Part shown: positions 48,749-55,369 of the stretch, piece after piece
How the letters are laid out: each line of letters begins with the position of its first letter
Position numbering within the stretch: the first letter of the stretch is position 1
DNA from: a virus
Strand: one strand, 5' to 3'
Virus record (IMG/VR): IMGVR_UViG_3300047444_000187
Coordinates: 1-63,491 of that record
Length of the DNA stretch: 63,491 bases
Made by a program: the position numbers and the translations under genes
The notes under the pieces: generated by a model
The model's input: only the letters and a program-made list of their open reading frames with translations
Told to the model about the DNA's origin: nothing
The model's database searches: none

Positions 48749-48782
48749 CATATTATCCGTTTCAAAATGATATTTGGGGGAA
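48749..48782 (-). promoter_or_regulatory. putative phage sigma promoter, copy 3 (leftward, late operon)
   Basis: Read leftward, TTCCCCCAA starts at 48782 and AAACGGATAATATG at 48762, the same boxes and the same 20-base spacing as at 5654 and 5905. The start of the terminase small subunit lies 61 bases downstream. This would place the whole late block under the phage sigma factor. Confidence 0.72.
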
Positions 48783-48948
48783 AAATAGTTGAAAATAGTT
48801 TGATGGGACCCTAGCTCTGGACTAGAGGGTTACGGTAACTTTCGCCCGGGTAAAGAGGGACCCTTCTAGAGAAAAGGGGGTATGTCTTTGATAAGGAGGG
48901 GGTTAGGGAGATTTTGAGGTTAAGTTGTTCAGTTTGAGGGACTTACCG

Positions 48949-48976
48949 TTGTCCGTCTCGGCTGGAACTATATAAA
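48949..48976 (+). promoter_or_regulatory. possible host sigma-70-type rightward promoter
   Basis: TTGTCC (48949-48954) and TATAAA (48971-48976) are separated by 16 bases, matching the sigma-70 consensus at 4 of 6 and 5 of 6 positions. It points at the early genes from 49357, about 380 bases downstream. The match is modest. Confidence 0.35.
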
Positions 48977-49055
48977 CAACCCCTTTAGAATCAATAAGCT
49001 ACTCTAGGGCCTATTTGGGACCCATCTCGCTTGTAAGTGCTTTGTTATCAATACC

Positions 49056-49070
49056 TTCTGAATTTCAGAA
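49056..49070. promoter_or_regulatory. operator-like 15-base palindrome
   Basis: TTCTGAATTTCAGAA is a perfect inverted repeat (7-bp arms, one central base) within the divergent control region, about 290 bases ahead of the first rightward gene. The size suits binding of a dimeric repressor or activator. Confidence 0.4.
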
Positions 49071-49356
49071 TCCCCGGAGAGGTGCACCATCTATCGCGCG
49101 AAAGGAACCCCTTCCCTAAAGCTCATATTATCAACAAGTTGTAAGCACGGGTCCTCCCCGTCAACTGCTAACTAACCTACCACCATGCCAGCGAATTTCT
49201 CTGAGGGGTGCAAGCGGCAAGCATCTGGCCAGTAAGAGCAGAGCAAGGGTTAGTCGGCAGGGCAGCGACGGGGAACGATAGACAGTGGCTCCCGTCAAGC
49301 ATCCACTGTAGGCAAGACGCCCTCCACCCAAGCTTAGCCGTAACTTAGGGAGTAAC

Positions 49357-49617
49357 ATGAGAGACCTGTCGAAGATGACGCAAGAGGAACTGTTGGCCTA
49401 CGCCCAGTCTTTGGAGAAGAAGAACGGGGCCAAGGCAGTCAACGGCCTCTCGTTCAGGGTCGGTGCCAAGGGTGGTGTCTCGGTGTACGGTTTGGGACGC
49501 TTCCCGGTCACACTGTACCAGAGCCAGTGGGACAGCTTGTTTAACTCTGCCGAAGCGTTGAAAGCGTTCATCACCGAAAACGCCGCTTCCCTGAAGCAGA
49601 AGCCAGCCGCCGAGTAA
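49357..49617 (+). CDS. first early protein, 86 aa
   Basis: This 86-residue protein, behind AGGGAG, has a helical N-terminus (SKMTQEELLAYAQSLEKK), a beta centre (GVSVYGLGRFPVTLYQSQW) and a C-terminal helix. The centre is of a type I recall in many small phage proteins of unknown function. As the first gene of the rightward block it may be a host-takeover protein. A GGGGAGG/CCTCCCC hairpin follows. Confidence 0.78.
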   Translation: MRDLSKMTQEELLAYAQSLEKKNGAKAVNGLSFRVGAKGGVSVYGLGRFPVTLYQSQWDSLFNSAEALKAFITENAASLKQKPAAE

Positions 49618-49924
49618 TCACCGGGGAGGCTAACCCCTCCCCCTACTTCGCTAGGCCATTCGCAAGAGTGGCCCAGCATGGTAGCCTAAGAGAACCTAGA
49701 AGCAGCGGCAGGGGGTGGGTCGCTCCCACTCAGAAACGCTGGCTAACTCTGGCGGCTACCGTGAATTTGAGGGTGATAGTTATTCCGGCTCAGGGATGCG
49801 TTGGCAAGTTAACGCTGATGCACTCCCCGCTGAAGCCTACGGTAACACACCCTCCCAAGTTTAGTCGCTAAGTGATGCGGCTAAGTAATAGGGCGCTGGA
49901 GTGTGCCCGGAAAGGTGCTTTGAG
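49618..49924 (+). other. structured non-coding interval
   Basis: The 307 bases start with a hairpin GGGGAGG/CCTCCCC (about 49622-49641) and a second GGCCA/TGGCC hairpin (about 49655-49674). Both lack a T tract, so they may be leader or RNA-stability structures rather than simple terminators. A 67-codon frame (49668-49871) is present but not convincing as protein. Confidence 0.5.
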
Positions 49925-50272
49925 ATGAGTGATGTGACTAGCGTTCGGCAAGCTAATCTACACCCTCACAGGTTGCCCACCCTAACCAAGTGGCGTGACC
50001 AGCCATCTAATCGTCATGAGAAGATGGTGAGTGTGGATTTGGACGCCGATGCGCGTAAAGCCAAGTATGCCGAACAGCGTGCTCAAGTAAGCATGGCTCA
50101 CGCTCGTTGGGCAGCAGGTCGTCATGTTTCCAATGTACGGCAATACGGTGTGTTGCTAGGCGACGCCCGGTATATTGCACAGGTCATGAAGTCGTACAAA
50201 GTTGAGCCACGCTATATCGAATACGCCGTGGCCAAGACGCTTTTGGGTATCTTAGCGAAAGGAGGCGAGTAA
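49925..50272 (+). CDS. hypothetical early protein, 115 aa
   Basis: ATG 49925 follows GGAAAGGTGCTTTGAG. The product has a basic N-terminus and helical repeats rich in Ala/Arg (ADARKAKYAEQRAQVSMAHA), then a compact C-terminus (VEPRYIEYAVAKTLLGILA). It could bind nucleic acid. No family is recognised. Confidence 0.7.
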   Translation: MSDVTSVRQANLHPHRLPTLTKWRDQPSNRHEKMVSVDLDADARKAKYAEQRAQVSMAHARWAAGRHVSNVRQYGVLLGDARYIAQVMKSYKVEPRYIEYAVAKTLLGILAKGGE

Positions 50273-50275
50273 GCC

Positions 50276-50350
50276 ATGTTCTATTGGTCATACTTCGTCA
50301 CTCGTTGGCTTGGATTGGCCAATGAGAGCTTGATTCAGTATCGGGGCTGA
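50276..50350 (+). CDS. 24-residue micropeptide
   Basis: AAAGGAGG lies ahead of ATG 50276, and the frame ends at TGA 50348-50350. The 24-residue peptide begins MFYWSYFVTRWLGLA, amphipathic and aromatic-rich, likely membrane-associated. A strong ribosome site in the downstream end of the previous gene supports expression. Confidence 0.5.
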   Translation: MFYWSYFVTRWLGLANESLIQYRG

Positions 50351-50493
50351 CCCTAGCCTATCTCAAACGAGAGGGGGATTAGCTTATGAGGCGTAGCTAA
50401 TACCTTACAAGAATACTATATAGGTCAAGCAGTCAAGGATAGATTAAGCAGTGAAGTCAGGGCACCTAGCTCACTGAGGGTAGTGGCCTTGAC

Positions 50494-50519
50494 TTCAACG
50501 CTTCACCTAGAGCGTTGAA
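50494..50519 (+). promoter_or_regulatory. 9-bp hairpin just ahead of a ribosome site
   Basis: TTCAACGCT (50494-50502) and AGCGTTGAA (50511-50519) pair perfectly around an 8-base loop, ending four bases before GGAG (50523-50526). A larger imperfect stem with the GAAGTCAGGGC region at about 50453 is also possible. It could control translation of the gene at 50533. Confidence 0.45.
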
Positions 50520-50532
50520 CATGGAGTCAAAT

Positions 50533-50649
50533 ATGCTTGATAAGCGTTGGCTACACTGTTCGCATTGCAAGCGTGAGCGATGGTTTAGGTTTGTATTTCG
50601 CTCTCTCTATGCGTGCTACAAGTGTGACCACCACAGAAAGGCTCTCTGA
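50533..50649 (+). CDS. 38-residue zinc-ribbon micropeptide
   Basis: ATG 50533 has GGAG seven bases upstream. An in-frame ATG at 50521 lies directly against the hairpin and has no ribosome site. The basic 38-residue product has CSHC and CYKC, a complete four-Cys zinc ribbon. It overlaps the next gene by one base. Small zinc ribbons of this kind often bind nucleic acid or polymerase. Confidence 0.6.
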   Translation: MLDKRWLHCSHCKRERWFRFVFRSLYACYKCDHHRKAL

Positions 50650-50792
50650 TGTTTGAGACAGGTTCGATTGTCAAGTGTAGTGACCGTTGGTATATCGCCG
50701 ACGGCTGGGGCAATCTCCGGGTGCTCTGCTACTTGGAAAACCATTGGGCAGGAGCTAAGTATCCTGACCTCAGAAAGGAGAACAAAGCTTGA
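50649..50792 (+). CDS. 47-residue hypothetical protein
   Basis: ATG 50649 shares a base with the previous stop. The 47-residue product has a small beta pattern (SIVKCSDRWYIADGWGNLRV) and stops inside the next gene's start. The function is unknown. Confidence 0.55.
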   Translation: MFETGSIVKCSDRWYIADGWGNLRVLCYLENHWAGAKYPDLRKENKA

Positions 50793-51040
50793 GAAAGAGA
50801 ATCATCATCACGGCCAAGGACATTCGGAACGGTGTAGCCGAGTCCGAGAAGTACTGTCCAATTGCGCGCGCTGTCACTCGTCGTGGCTTTACGGATGTTC
50901 ATGTGAATGTGGCCACGGTAATCGGTGAGTACAAGAGGAAACCATTCACCTTCATCTTGCCCCGTAAGGCGCAAGACTTTGTTGAGCGGTATGACTCCGA
51001 AATGTACGTCAAGCCGTTCTCGTTCGTTTTGAGCATCTAG
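50789..51040 (+). CDS. hypothetical early protein, 83 aa
   Basis: AGAAAGGAG lies eight bases before TTG 50789, so the rare TTG start is well supported. The 83-residue protein has IIITAKDIRNGVAESEKYCP and later strands, of a type found in small phage proteins, with no known function. Confidence 0.68.
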   Translation: MRKRIIITAKDIRNGVAESEKYCPIARAVTRRGFTDVHVNVATVIGEYKRKPFTFILPRKAQDFVERYDSEMYVKPFSFVLSI

Positions 51041-51171
51041 CTTAGTCGCACACTCCCTCAAGACTCCGGTGTTTAGCACTTGGGTTTTGAGAGTGGGTGC
51101 AATAGGCTGGTTTTAGTAACCTACTTACCAGTGGCAGCGAATTTTTCTAGTTTGTGAAAGGGGCGACCGAT

Positions 51172-51579
51172 ATGCCGTATACAGTTCAGCAGCAAAAGCG
51201 CGATGTCGCCATTGTGGATGCCACTATTTCCGCTTTGGGGGCACGGTCAATTGGCGAGAAACAACAACTCTGTGAGAGCTACTTACAAGATTACATCCGT
51301 ATCTCCCGGTTTTGGGCTGAGAAGCGAGCTAACAACCCCCGGAAACAGGCTGATACTCTACGTCTGTTCCTTAATATGGCTCAGGCTCCCAAGATTGACG
51401 CATTTCATCTTGGCGAATATGAGGCATTACTCAAGGAAACACGGCGTCTGATTCAGTCTAAAATCTTCCGGCGCAAGAAGAAGGCCGATACGTGTGAATC
51501 CCCTGAGTCTCACCGACAAGTTTGCTTTTGTGCGAATATGCACGCTGGTGTACTCTCATTCAAAGCGGAGAATTCCTGA
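51172..51579 (+). CDS. hypothetical early protein, 135 aa
   Basis: ATG 51172 follows GAAAGGGGCG. GTG 51154 is an alternative start. The 135-residue basic, helical protein contains RFWAEKRANNPRKQADTLRL and ends with a Lys/Arg and Cys-rich tail. The function is unknown. The upstream gap carries a CTCAA/TTGAG stem. Confidence 0.68.
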   Translation: MPYTVQQQKRDVAIVDATISALGARSIGEKQQLCESYLQDYIRISRFWAEKRANNPRKQADTLRLFLNMAQAPKIDAFHLGEYEALLKETRRLIQSKIFRRKKKADTCESPESHRQVCFCANMHAGVLSFKAENS

Positions 51580-51791
51580 TGACTCCTAAGCCACTTGCGC
51601 CTAGTTCAAGCAAGAACGTGTATGCGCTCACTAGCTTTGTTGAGTATTGCAAGGCTCACCCGCAAGAACGCTTTTGGCAAGCACTTCGCAATTGGTCAGG
51701 TTATAGCTTTGTTCTTGGTGTTGAAGACTGTTCGTGGCAAGACAACGTAAGCATTGGCAAGTACGACACGTTTTACAAAGAGGGCAAGTGA
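51579..51791 (+). CDS. hypothetical protein, 70 aa
   Basis: The ATG overlaps the preceding stop (TGATG). The 70-residue protein has a helical segment (FVEYCKAHPQERFWQALRNW) followed by a small beta part. I recall related short proteins from other phages but know no function for them. Confidence 0.65.
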   Translation: MTPKPLAPSSSKNVYALTSFVEYCKAHPQERFWQALRNWSGYSFVLGVEDCSWQDNVSIGKYDTFYKEGK

Positions 51792-52492
51792 AGAACTCAA
51801 CCAAATTCAATCTTGGCTGTGTGGCCATTGCTGTTGGCGGCTCGATTTACTTTGCCACGCTCAAAAAGCCAGAGTACGTCCAGCATGTTAGCGTGCGTAC
51901 TTCGTTTGAGGCACCTGTTCAATCCAAGACTATGCGGCGTGTGTACGGTCACTCGCTGATTCCGGGTGGAGTTGTCTCAATAGAAGATTTGAAGCGCCAA
52001 GTCCAGAACTCGAATAGGCTCACTAGCCTGTTTGCCCACTTTGACTGGTCGCGCGCTCAATACTGTGAAGTGCCCAAGGGTTTGTGGTATGTGAGTTACT
52101 GGGGTCCAAACGGTATCAAGTGGACGACTCACGCCAAGTCGTATGCGGGTTTAGCGTGCATCACAGATGGCACCATGACTGTGCTGATGCGCTGTGGCAA
52201 TTTGATTAGCTGGGTGCCAGTTGAGCCTACCGAGTCTAATCCGCCTGCTGATATTGATGACCCGATATGGGTGGCACTCGCTGAGACTCCTGAATATGTG
52301 CCAGTGACGCCGGGTCAGCCAGTTGTGCCGCAATCGGGTGATACTTACGTCACCAACACTCCGGGCGGCTTTTACACGGGTATCGTGATTCCACCCAGTT
52401 CGGGTCCTATCAAAACACCCGAGCCTTCATATACTGGGCTAACTGGTTTACTCAGCGCGGCTTTCTTGTGGTATAAGCGGAGGTCACGGTGA
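51788..52492 (+). CDS. exported protein with PEP-CTERM-like C-terminus, 234 aa
   Basis: GAGGGCAA precedes GTG 51788, which overlaps the previous stop (GTGA). The N-terminus is a signal-anchor (FNLGCVAIAVGGSIYFA). The middle is beta-rich with a Pro/Thr/Gly linker. The C-terminus TPEPSYTGLTGLLSAAFLWY followed by KRRSR has the PEP motif, membrane helix and basic end of a PEP-CTERM sorting signal, recognised in hosts that carry exosortase. It probably acts outside the cytoplasm, but the family is unknown. Confidence 0.65.
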   Translation: MKNSTKFNLGCVAIAVGGSIYFATLKKPEYVQHVSVRTSFEAPVQSKTMRRVYGHSLIPGGVVSIEDLKRQVQNSNRLTSLFAHFDWSRAQYCEVPKGLWYVSYWGPNGIKWTTHAKSYAGLACITDGTMTVLMRCGNLISWVPVEPTESNPPADIDDPIWVALAETPEYVPVTPGQPVVPQSGDTYVTNTPGGFYTGIVIPPSSGPIKTPEPSYTGLTGLLSAAFLWYKRRSR

Positions 52493-52806
52493 GTAACGAG
52501 ACACACAGCGAGAAGGGGTTGCGGGAACTGGTTACTGCACTGTTATCCAAAGGAAGATTCCTCCACGGCTATACCTACAAGGGTGATGATGAAGAAATGC
52601 ACGATTCGCTGTTTGAAACTGACCCGGAGAAATTGGATGAAGCGGAAAAGCTCAACGAAATACTTCGCTTTGAAATCCCGCCGCTAACACGCAAGGAGCA
52701 TGAAGCATTGGAGCAAGCCCTCGCCGCCACGCCAGAGATTTGTCCATGTTATGATTGTGAGTGTCTTCGTCAACATCGGGCTGCCAAAGCAAAGGAGCCA
52801 AAGTGA
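52489..52806 (+). CDS. acidic hypothetical protein, 105 aa
   Basis: GTG 52489 forms a GTGA overlap with the previous stop. The 105-residue acidic protein is helical in most parts, with a C-terminal CPCYDCECLRQH cysteine group suggesting metal binding. The function is unknown. Confidence 0.65.
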   Translation: MSNETHSEKGLRELVTALLSKGRFLHGYTYKGDDEEMHDSLFETDPEKLDEAEKLNEILRFEIPPLTRKEHEALEQALAATPEICPCYDCECLRQHRAAKAKEPK

Positions 52807-52928
52807 AGCGTTTGGACATCGCCATTTCAGCCACGGGTATAATCTGGGTGTGTGTGACTACGCTTGTTGCCACTTACCTGTTTGCACGGTTTGGAGTTGA
52901 CGCCATTTTCGATAGGTGGGCACGATGA
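52803..52928 (+). CDS. 41-residue single-span membrane peptide
   Basis: GTG 52803 overlaps the previous stop (GTGA) and the frame ends at TGA 52926-52928. One membrane helix (ISATGIIWVCVTTLVATYLF) with a short basic/acidic tail. It is probably an inner-membrane micropeptide. Confidence 0.55.
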   Translation: MKRLDIAISATGIIWVCVTTLVATYLFARFGVDAIFDRWAR

Positions 52929-53086
52929 CCGTTGCTGAACTCATGCAAATTCTAGACCAATTCCCAGAAAACATGGAAATTGTGTCTCATGGTAAGTATG
53001 GCCTAGAAGATTACTCAGTTGGGTCCAATATCAAGATTGAAGTGGGCAATGGTACATTGGCTATCTACCATGAGGAGCCGCAATGA
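52925..53086 (+). CDS. 53-residue hypothetical protein
   Basis: ATG 52925 overlaps the previous stop (ATGA), and its own stop overlaps the next ATG in the same way. It has a short helix (VAELMQILDQFPENMEIV) and two strands. Similar small proteins are common in phages. The function is unknown. Confidence 0.62.
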   Translation: MTVAELMQILDQFPENMEIVSHGKYGLEDYSVGSNIKIEVGNGTLAIYHEEPQ

Positions 53087-53193
53087 CTTTGTTTCTACTT
53101 GCATGTTCAATCGGGCTAGTTTGGTGGCTGATAGTCACTGAACCTGAACCGCCATCACACTACTATCACGGGATAGAGAAGGAGCATGACTAA
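53083..53193 (+). CDS. 36-residue single-span membrane peptide
   Basis: The ATG at 53083 overlaps the previous stop and the TAA at 53191-53193 overlaps the next ATG. The product is a membrane helix (LFLLACSIGLVWWLIV) and an acidic/His tail. It is the second membrane micropeptide in this run. Confidence 0.55.
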   Translation: MTLFLLACSIGLVWWLIVTEPEPPSHYYHGIEKEHD

Positions 53194-53582
53194 TGTGTCT
53201 TGACAGCGTATATGGCCGTGTATTGCCTGATAAAGGCTATGGCTGGAAAGTGTTTGAGCGCAAGCATAATCACAAGCTTGTCACACAAATTATGTGTTCC
53301 GAATTGCCTATTGGCAAATGGGTAAAGGACACAAACTCTTTTCCAATACGATACGGCTTCTTTAACGGGACGTATTTCCACGACACTTATCCCTGCGGCT
53401 TCCACTTTTACGCCGAGTCAGAATACTCTAGCGCCACTAAGTATCGGCGCAAAGTCAAGTATCGCAACCCGGTTGTGATGGGCAAGCAGCATGGACTGGA
53501 CGTAATCGTGGCCAAGGAAATTTACATCATCCCCACTTTCAGAGAACGGATTAACAAGCTGTTATCAGGGGAATACATCTAA
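53193..53582 (+). CDS. hypothetical protein, 129 aa
   Basis: This 129-residue protein of mixed alpha/beta type has GFHFYAESEYSSATKYRRK in the middle and aromatic strands (FFNGTYFHDTYPCGFHFY). It overlaps both neighbours by one base. No family is recognised. Its tight coupling to the macro-domain gene suggests a shared role. Confidence 0.68.
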   Translation: MCLDSVYGRVLPDKGYGWKVFERKHNHKLVTQIMCSELPIGKWVKDTNSFPIRYGFFNGTYFHDTYPCGFHFYAESEYSSATKYRRKVKYRNPVVMGKQHGLDVIVAKEIYIIPTFRERINKLLSGEYI

Positions 53583-54028
53583 TGGTTGAAATCCAAGGGG
53601 AGTTGTGGGACTTCTATGACAAGCCGAACACGTTTATCTGCATCACCACAAACGGCACTGTCAAAGCTGACGGCAAATGCGTGATGGGGAGGGGCTGTGC
53701 GAAAGAAGCGGCTACTAAGTTCATATATTTGCCCGCCATGCTGGGAGCATCCATCAAGAAGCACGGTAACGTCTTTGCTGCACTCACGCCGCGCGCAGAC
53801 GAGACTGGTACACTTTTTGCTTTCCCTGTTAAGCACAATTGGTGGGAGCAAGCGAACCTAGATTTGATTTACGACTCGGCTGCTGCATTAGAGAAGCTAG
53901 CCAAGTCCATGCCTGAAGCGACTTTTGTTCTGCCGCGTCCCGGTTGTGGTATGGGTCATCTAGAGTGGGAAGATGTCAAGGACATTATTAGTTTCTTACC
54001 CGATAACGTAAAGGTGATATCAAAGTGA
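53582..54028 (+). CDS. macro-domain protein (ADP-ribose binding/hydrolase), copy 1
   Basis: This 148-residue protein is a minimal macro domain. The beta-strand NTFICITTNGTVKADGKCVM is followed by GRGCAKEA, where the conserved Asn/Gly residues bind the distal ribose. Later comes a strand ending FVLPRPGCGMGHLEWEDV, the phosphate-binding loop. Macro domains bind or remove ADP-ribose, or hydrolyse ADP-ribose-1''-phosphate. In a phage this could reverse host DarT-type or other ADP-ribose-based defence. It starts right at the previous stop. Confidence 0.8.
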   Translation: MVEIQGELWDFYDKPNTFICITTNGTVKADGKCVMGRGCAKEAATKFIYLPAMLGASIKKHGNVFAALTPRADETGTLFAFPVKHNWWEQANLDLIYDSAAALEKLAKSMPEATFVLPRPGCGMGHLEWEDVKDIISFLPDNVKVISK

Positions 54029-54240
54029 CTCCAACACCTATTCAAACCAAGCAATGCCCGCGCTGCAATGAAGTGATAGCGGCCCGCTTTGACAACACGT
54101 TTGCGTTGTTGTGCAAGCTGCATGAAGATATGCACAAGCGCCAAGATATGTTCGCAATCGTCAAGCCTGTGGCCCTAAACGAGACTTTCTCGGTTGAAGA
54201 CATCGCTTTCTTGAAGGAGCTAAAAATCAGCTTATGTTGA
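54025..54240 (+). CDS. small zinc-binding-like protein, 71 aa
   Basis: GTG 54025 overlaps the macro-domain stop (GTGA). The 71-residue product has CPRCNEVIAARF and a later Cys/His (LLCKLHEDMHK), a likely zinc site, then a helical end. The function is unknown. Confidence 0.6.
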   Translation: MTPTPIQTKQCPRCNEVIAARFDNTFALLCKLHEDMHKRQDMFAIVKPVALNETFSVEDIAFLKELKISLC

Positions 54241-54452
54241 CATTCACTGAACGCCAAGTCGAAACGGCCAAGCGGAGTTTGAAAGAAGTCTTGTATCAAA
54301 AGAGCGTGTACGAGAAGCAACTCTTGAAAGCCCAAAACGAAGTCAAGCTCTATACCCGCGATGTCGAAATATGGCAGCAAGAAGTAGCCGAGATTCAAGC
54401 TTTCATCAATCGCCTCACGAATGGAGAGCACAATGAACATCCACAACTTTGA
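54234..54452 (+). CDS. small coiled-coil protein, 72 aa
   Basis: ATG 54234 overlaps the previous stop by seven bases. The 72-residue protein is a single amphipathic, Lys/Glu/Gln-rich coiled coil (ERQVETAKRSLKEVLYQK). It could act as a dimeric adaptor. The function is unknown. Confidence 0.6.
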   Translation: MLTFTERQVETAKRSLKEVLYQKSVYEKQLLKAQNEVKLYTRDVEIWQQEVAEIQAFINRLTNGEHNEHPQL

Positions 54453-54636
54453 AGTTTTGACCAGCCGAGATAAAGCCGTTCGAGACAAGTTGTTCGGCGA
54501 GCTTAAGTACACTGGTGATAAGCTTGAGCGCCAAGTGGTCAAGTTCAGCGGCGTGGGAGAAGAGTTGGTCGAAGTAGACGGGAAAGAACAAGTCAAGTAT
54601 CATTCAACTTGGTCGGTCGCATATCCCAAGAGCTAG
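54433..54636 (+). CDS. hypothetical protein, 67 aa
   Basis: GGAGAGCACA precedes ATG 54433. An ATG at 54421 is also in frame. The 67-residue protein is charged with alternating helices and strands (VRDKLFGELKYTGDKLERQ). It overlaps the previous gene by 20 bases. Unknown. Confidence 0.6.
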   Translation: MNIHNFEVLTSRDKAVRDKLFGELKYTGDKLERQVVKFSGVGEELVEVDGKEQVKYHSTWSVAYPKS

Positions 54637-54645
54637 GAGGAACGC

Positions 54646-54840
54646 ATGGAATACGAAGCAGCAGCAGAAGCACCTGCTCAGGGCTGGATTGATTGTCACT
54701 CGCACCAATTCCCCGCTGGCCTACAAGCCAAGGCGATTGATGTGGATGGCATCAAGTACATGCCCGGAGTGTACGAAAGCGGAGTTCCCAATGAAGATTG
54801 GGCACGCCAGTTTTACAACGAAGTCGGTGGAGAGGGTTAG
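54646..54840 (+). CDS. acidic hypothetical protein, 64 aa
   Basis: AGGAGGAACGC precedes ATG 54646. The 64-residue acidic protein ends just ahead of the tRNA gene. It has DCHSHQFPAGLQ in its first half and a helical C-terminus. No family is recognised. Confidence 0.62.
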   Translation: MEYEAAAEAPAQGWIDCHSHQFPAGLQAKAIDVDGIKYMPGVYESGVPNEDWARQFYNEVGGEG

Positions 54841-54848
54841 TTATCAGA

Positions 54849-54926
54849 GGTGAGCGTGGTGGAACTGGCAGACACGCTGGACTGTGAATCCGGTACTTGT
54901 GGGTTCGACTCCCACCGTTCACCCCA
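54849..54926 (+). tRNA. tRNA-His(GTG)
   Basis: The cloverleaf is complete: acceptor GTGAGCG/CGTTCAC, D arm GTG/CAC, anticodon stem CTGGA/TCCGG with loop CTGTGAA (anticodon GTG), and T arm GTGGG/CCCAC with TTCGACT. The extra G at -1 faces discriminator C73, the histidine identity signature, and CCA is encoded. A functional phage tRNA-His is strongly supported. Confidence 0.95.
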
Positions 54927-54945
54927 AATTTTCTAGGAGAGAGCT

Positions 54946-55368
54946 ATGAAGGTTGATGACACAGACATTTTCTTTTGTAGCGAGTGCGGCGATAAGCTTG
55001 AGGTATATGTGTGGCCGTCTGAGAATGTGCCGGGTATGTTGTTTCGCAAGAAGGAGTGCCCGAAGCATGGCCGCAAGTTCGACCGCATTTACTCCGCTGC
55101 GCCTGCTGAGTTCCAAGAAGCTGCTGCGGCTGAGTCTGGTGATTATGAAGAGTTTAAAGTAACAGAAGTAGCAAGCAATCCAAGCGGTCCAAGTATCCCG
55201 TATGTGACGTTGTGCAATTACTGCAACAAGAGAAAAGCTGGCCGAGTATATGGTAATGCAGAGTATGGCATTATCTGTGAGGACTGTCACAACTCTATGC
55301 ACGAAGAGACGATGACGGACTCGGCTATTATCTCACACATGAACGATATTATGGCCGGAGGCGACTAA
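54946..55368 (+). CDS. double zinc-ribbon protein, 140 aa
   Basis: GGAGAGAGCT precedes ATG 54946. The 140-residue protein has two Cys clusters, FFCSECGDK with KKECPKHGRK near the N-terminus and LCNYCNKRK with CEDCHNSMHE near the C-terminus. The acidic linker between them may be disordered. It sits just before the first amidoligase and could be a regulator or metal-binding adaptor. Confidence 0.68.
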   Translation: MKVDDTDIFFCSECGDKLEVYVWPSENVPGMLFRKKECPKHGRKFDRIYSAAPAEFQEAAAAESGDYEEFKVTEVASNPSGPSIPYVTLCNYCNKRKAGRVYGNAEYGIICEDCHNSMHEETMTDSAIISHMNDIMAGGD

Positions 55369-55369
55369 G

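Larger units (their letters stand above)
48689..49356 (+). other. divergent control region (668 bases, no gene)
   Basis: This is the only long gap in the window. It separates the leftward late operon from the rightward early genes. It holds the leftward phage promoter (48749-48782), a possible host-type rightward promoter (48949-48976) and a 15-base palindrome (49056-49070). A CCCTT/AAGGG hairpin lies near 48859-48877, and a GATAATATG half-motif on the leftward strand near 49122. No open frame with a ribosome site is convincing. Packaging or replication origin functions are possible but unproven. Confidence 0.6.

Noticed and set aside
49122-49135. Fourth copy of the phage promoter on the leftward strand (GATAATATGAG)
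   Set aside because: Only part of the downstream box is present, and there is no TTCCCCCAA box at the correct 20-base distance.
49668-49871. 67-codon frame in the gap after the first early gene
   Set aside because: No ribosome site, composition of random sequence, and it overlaps a clear hairpin.
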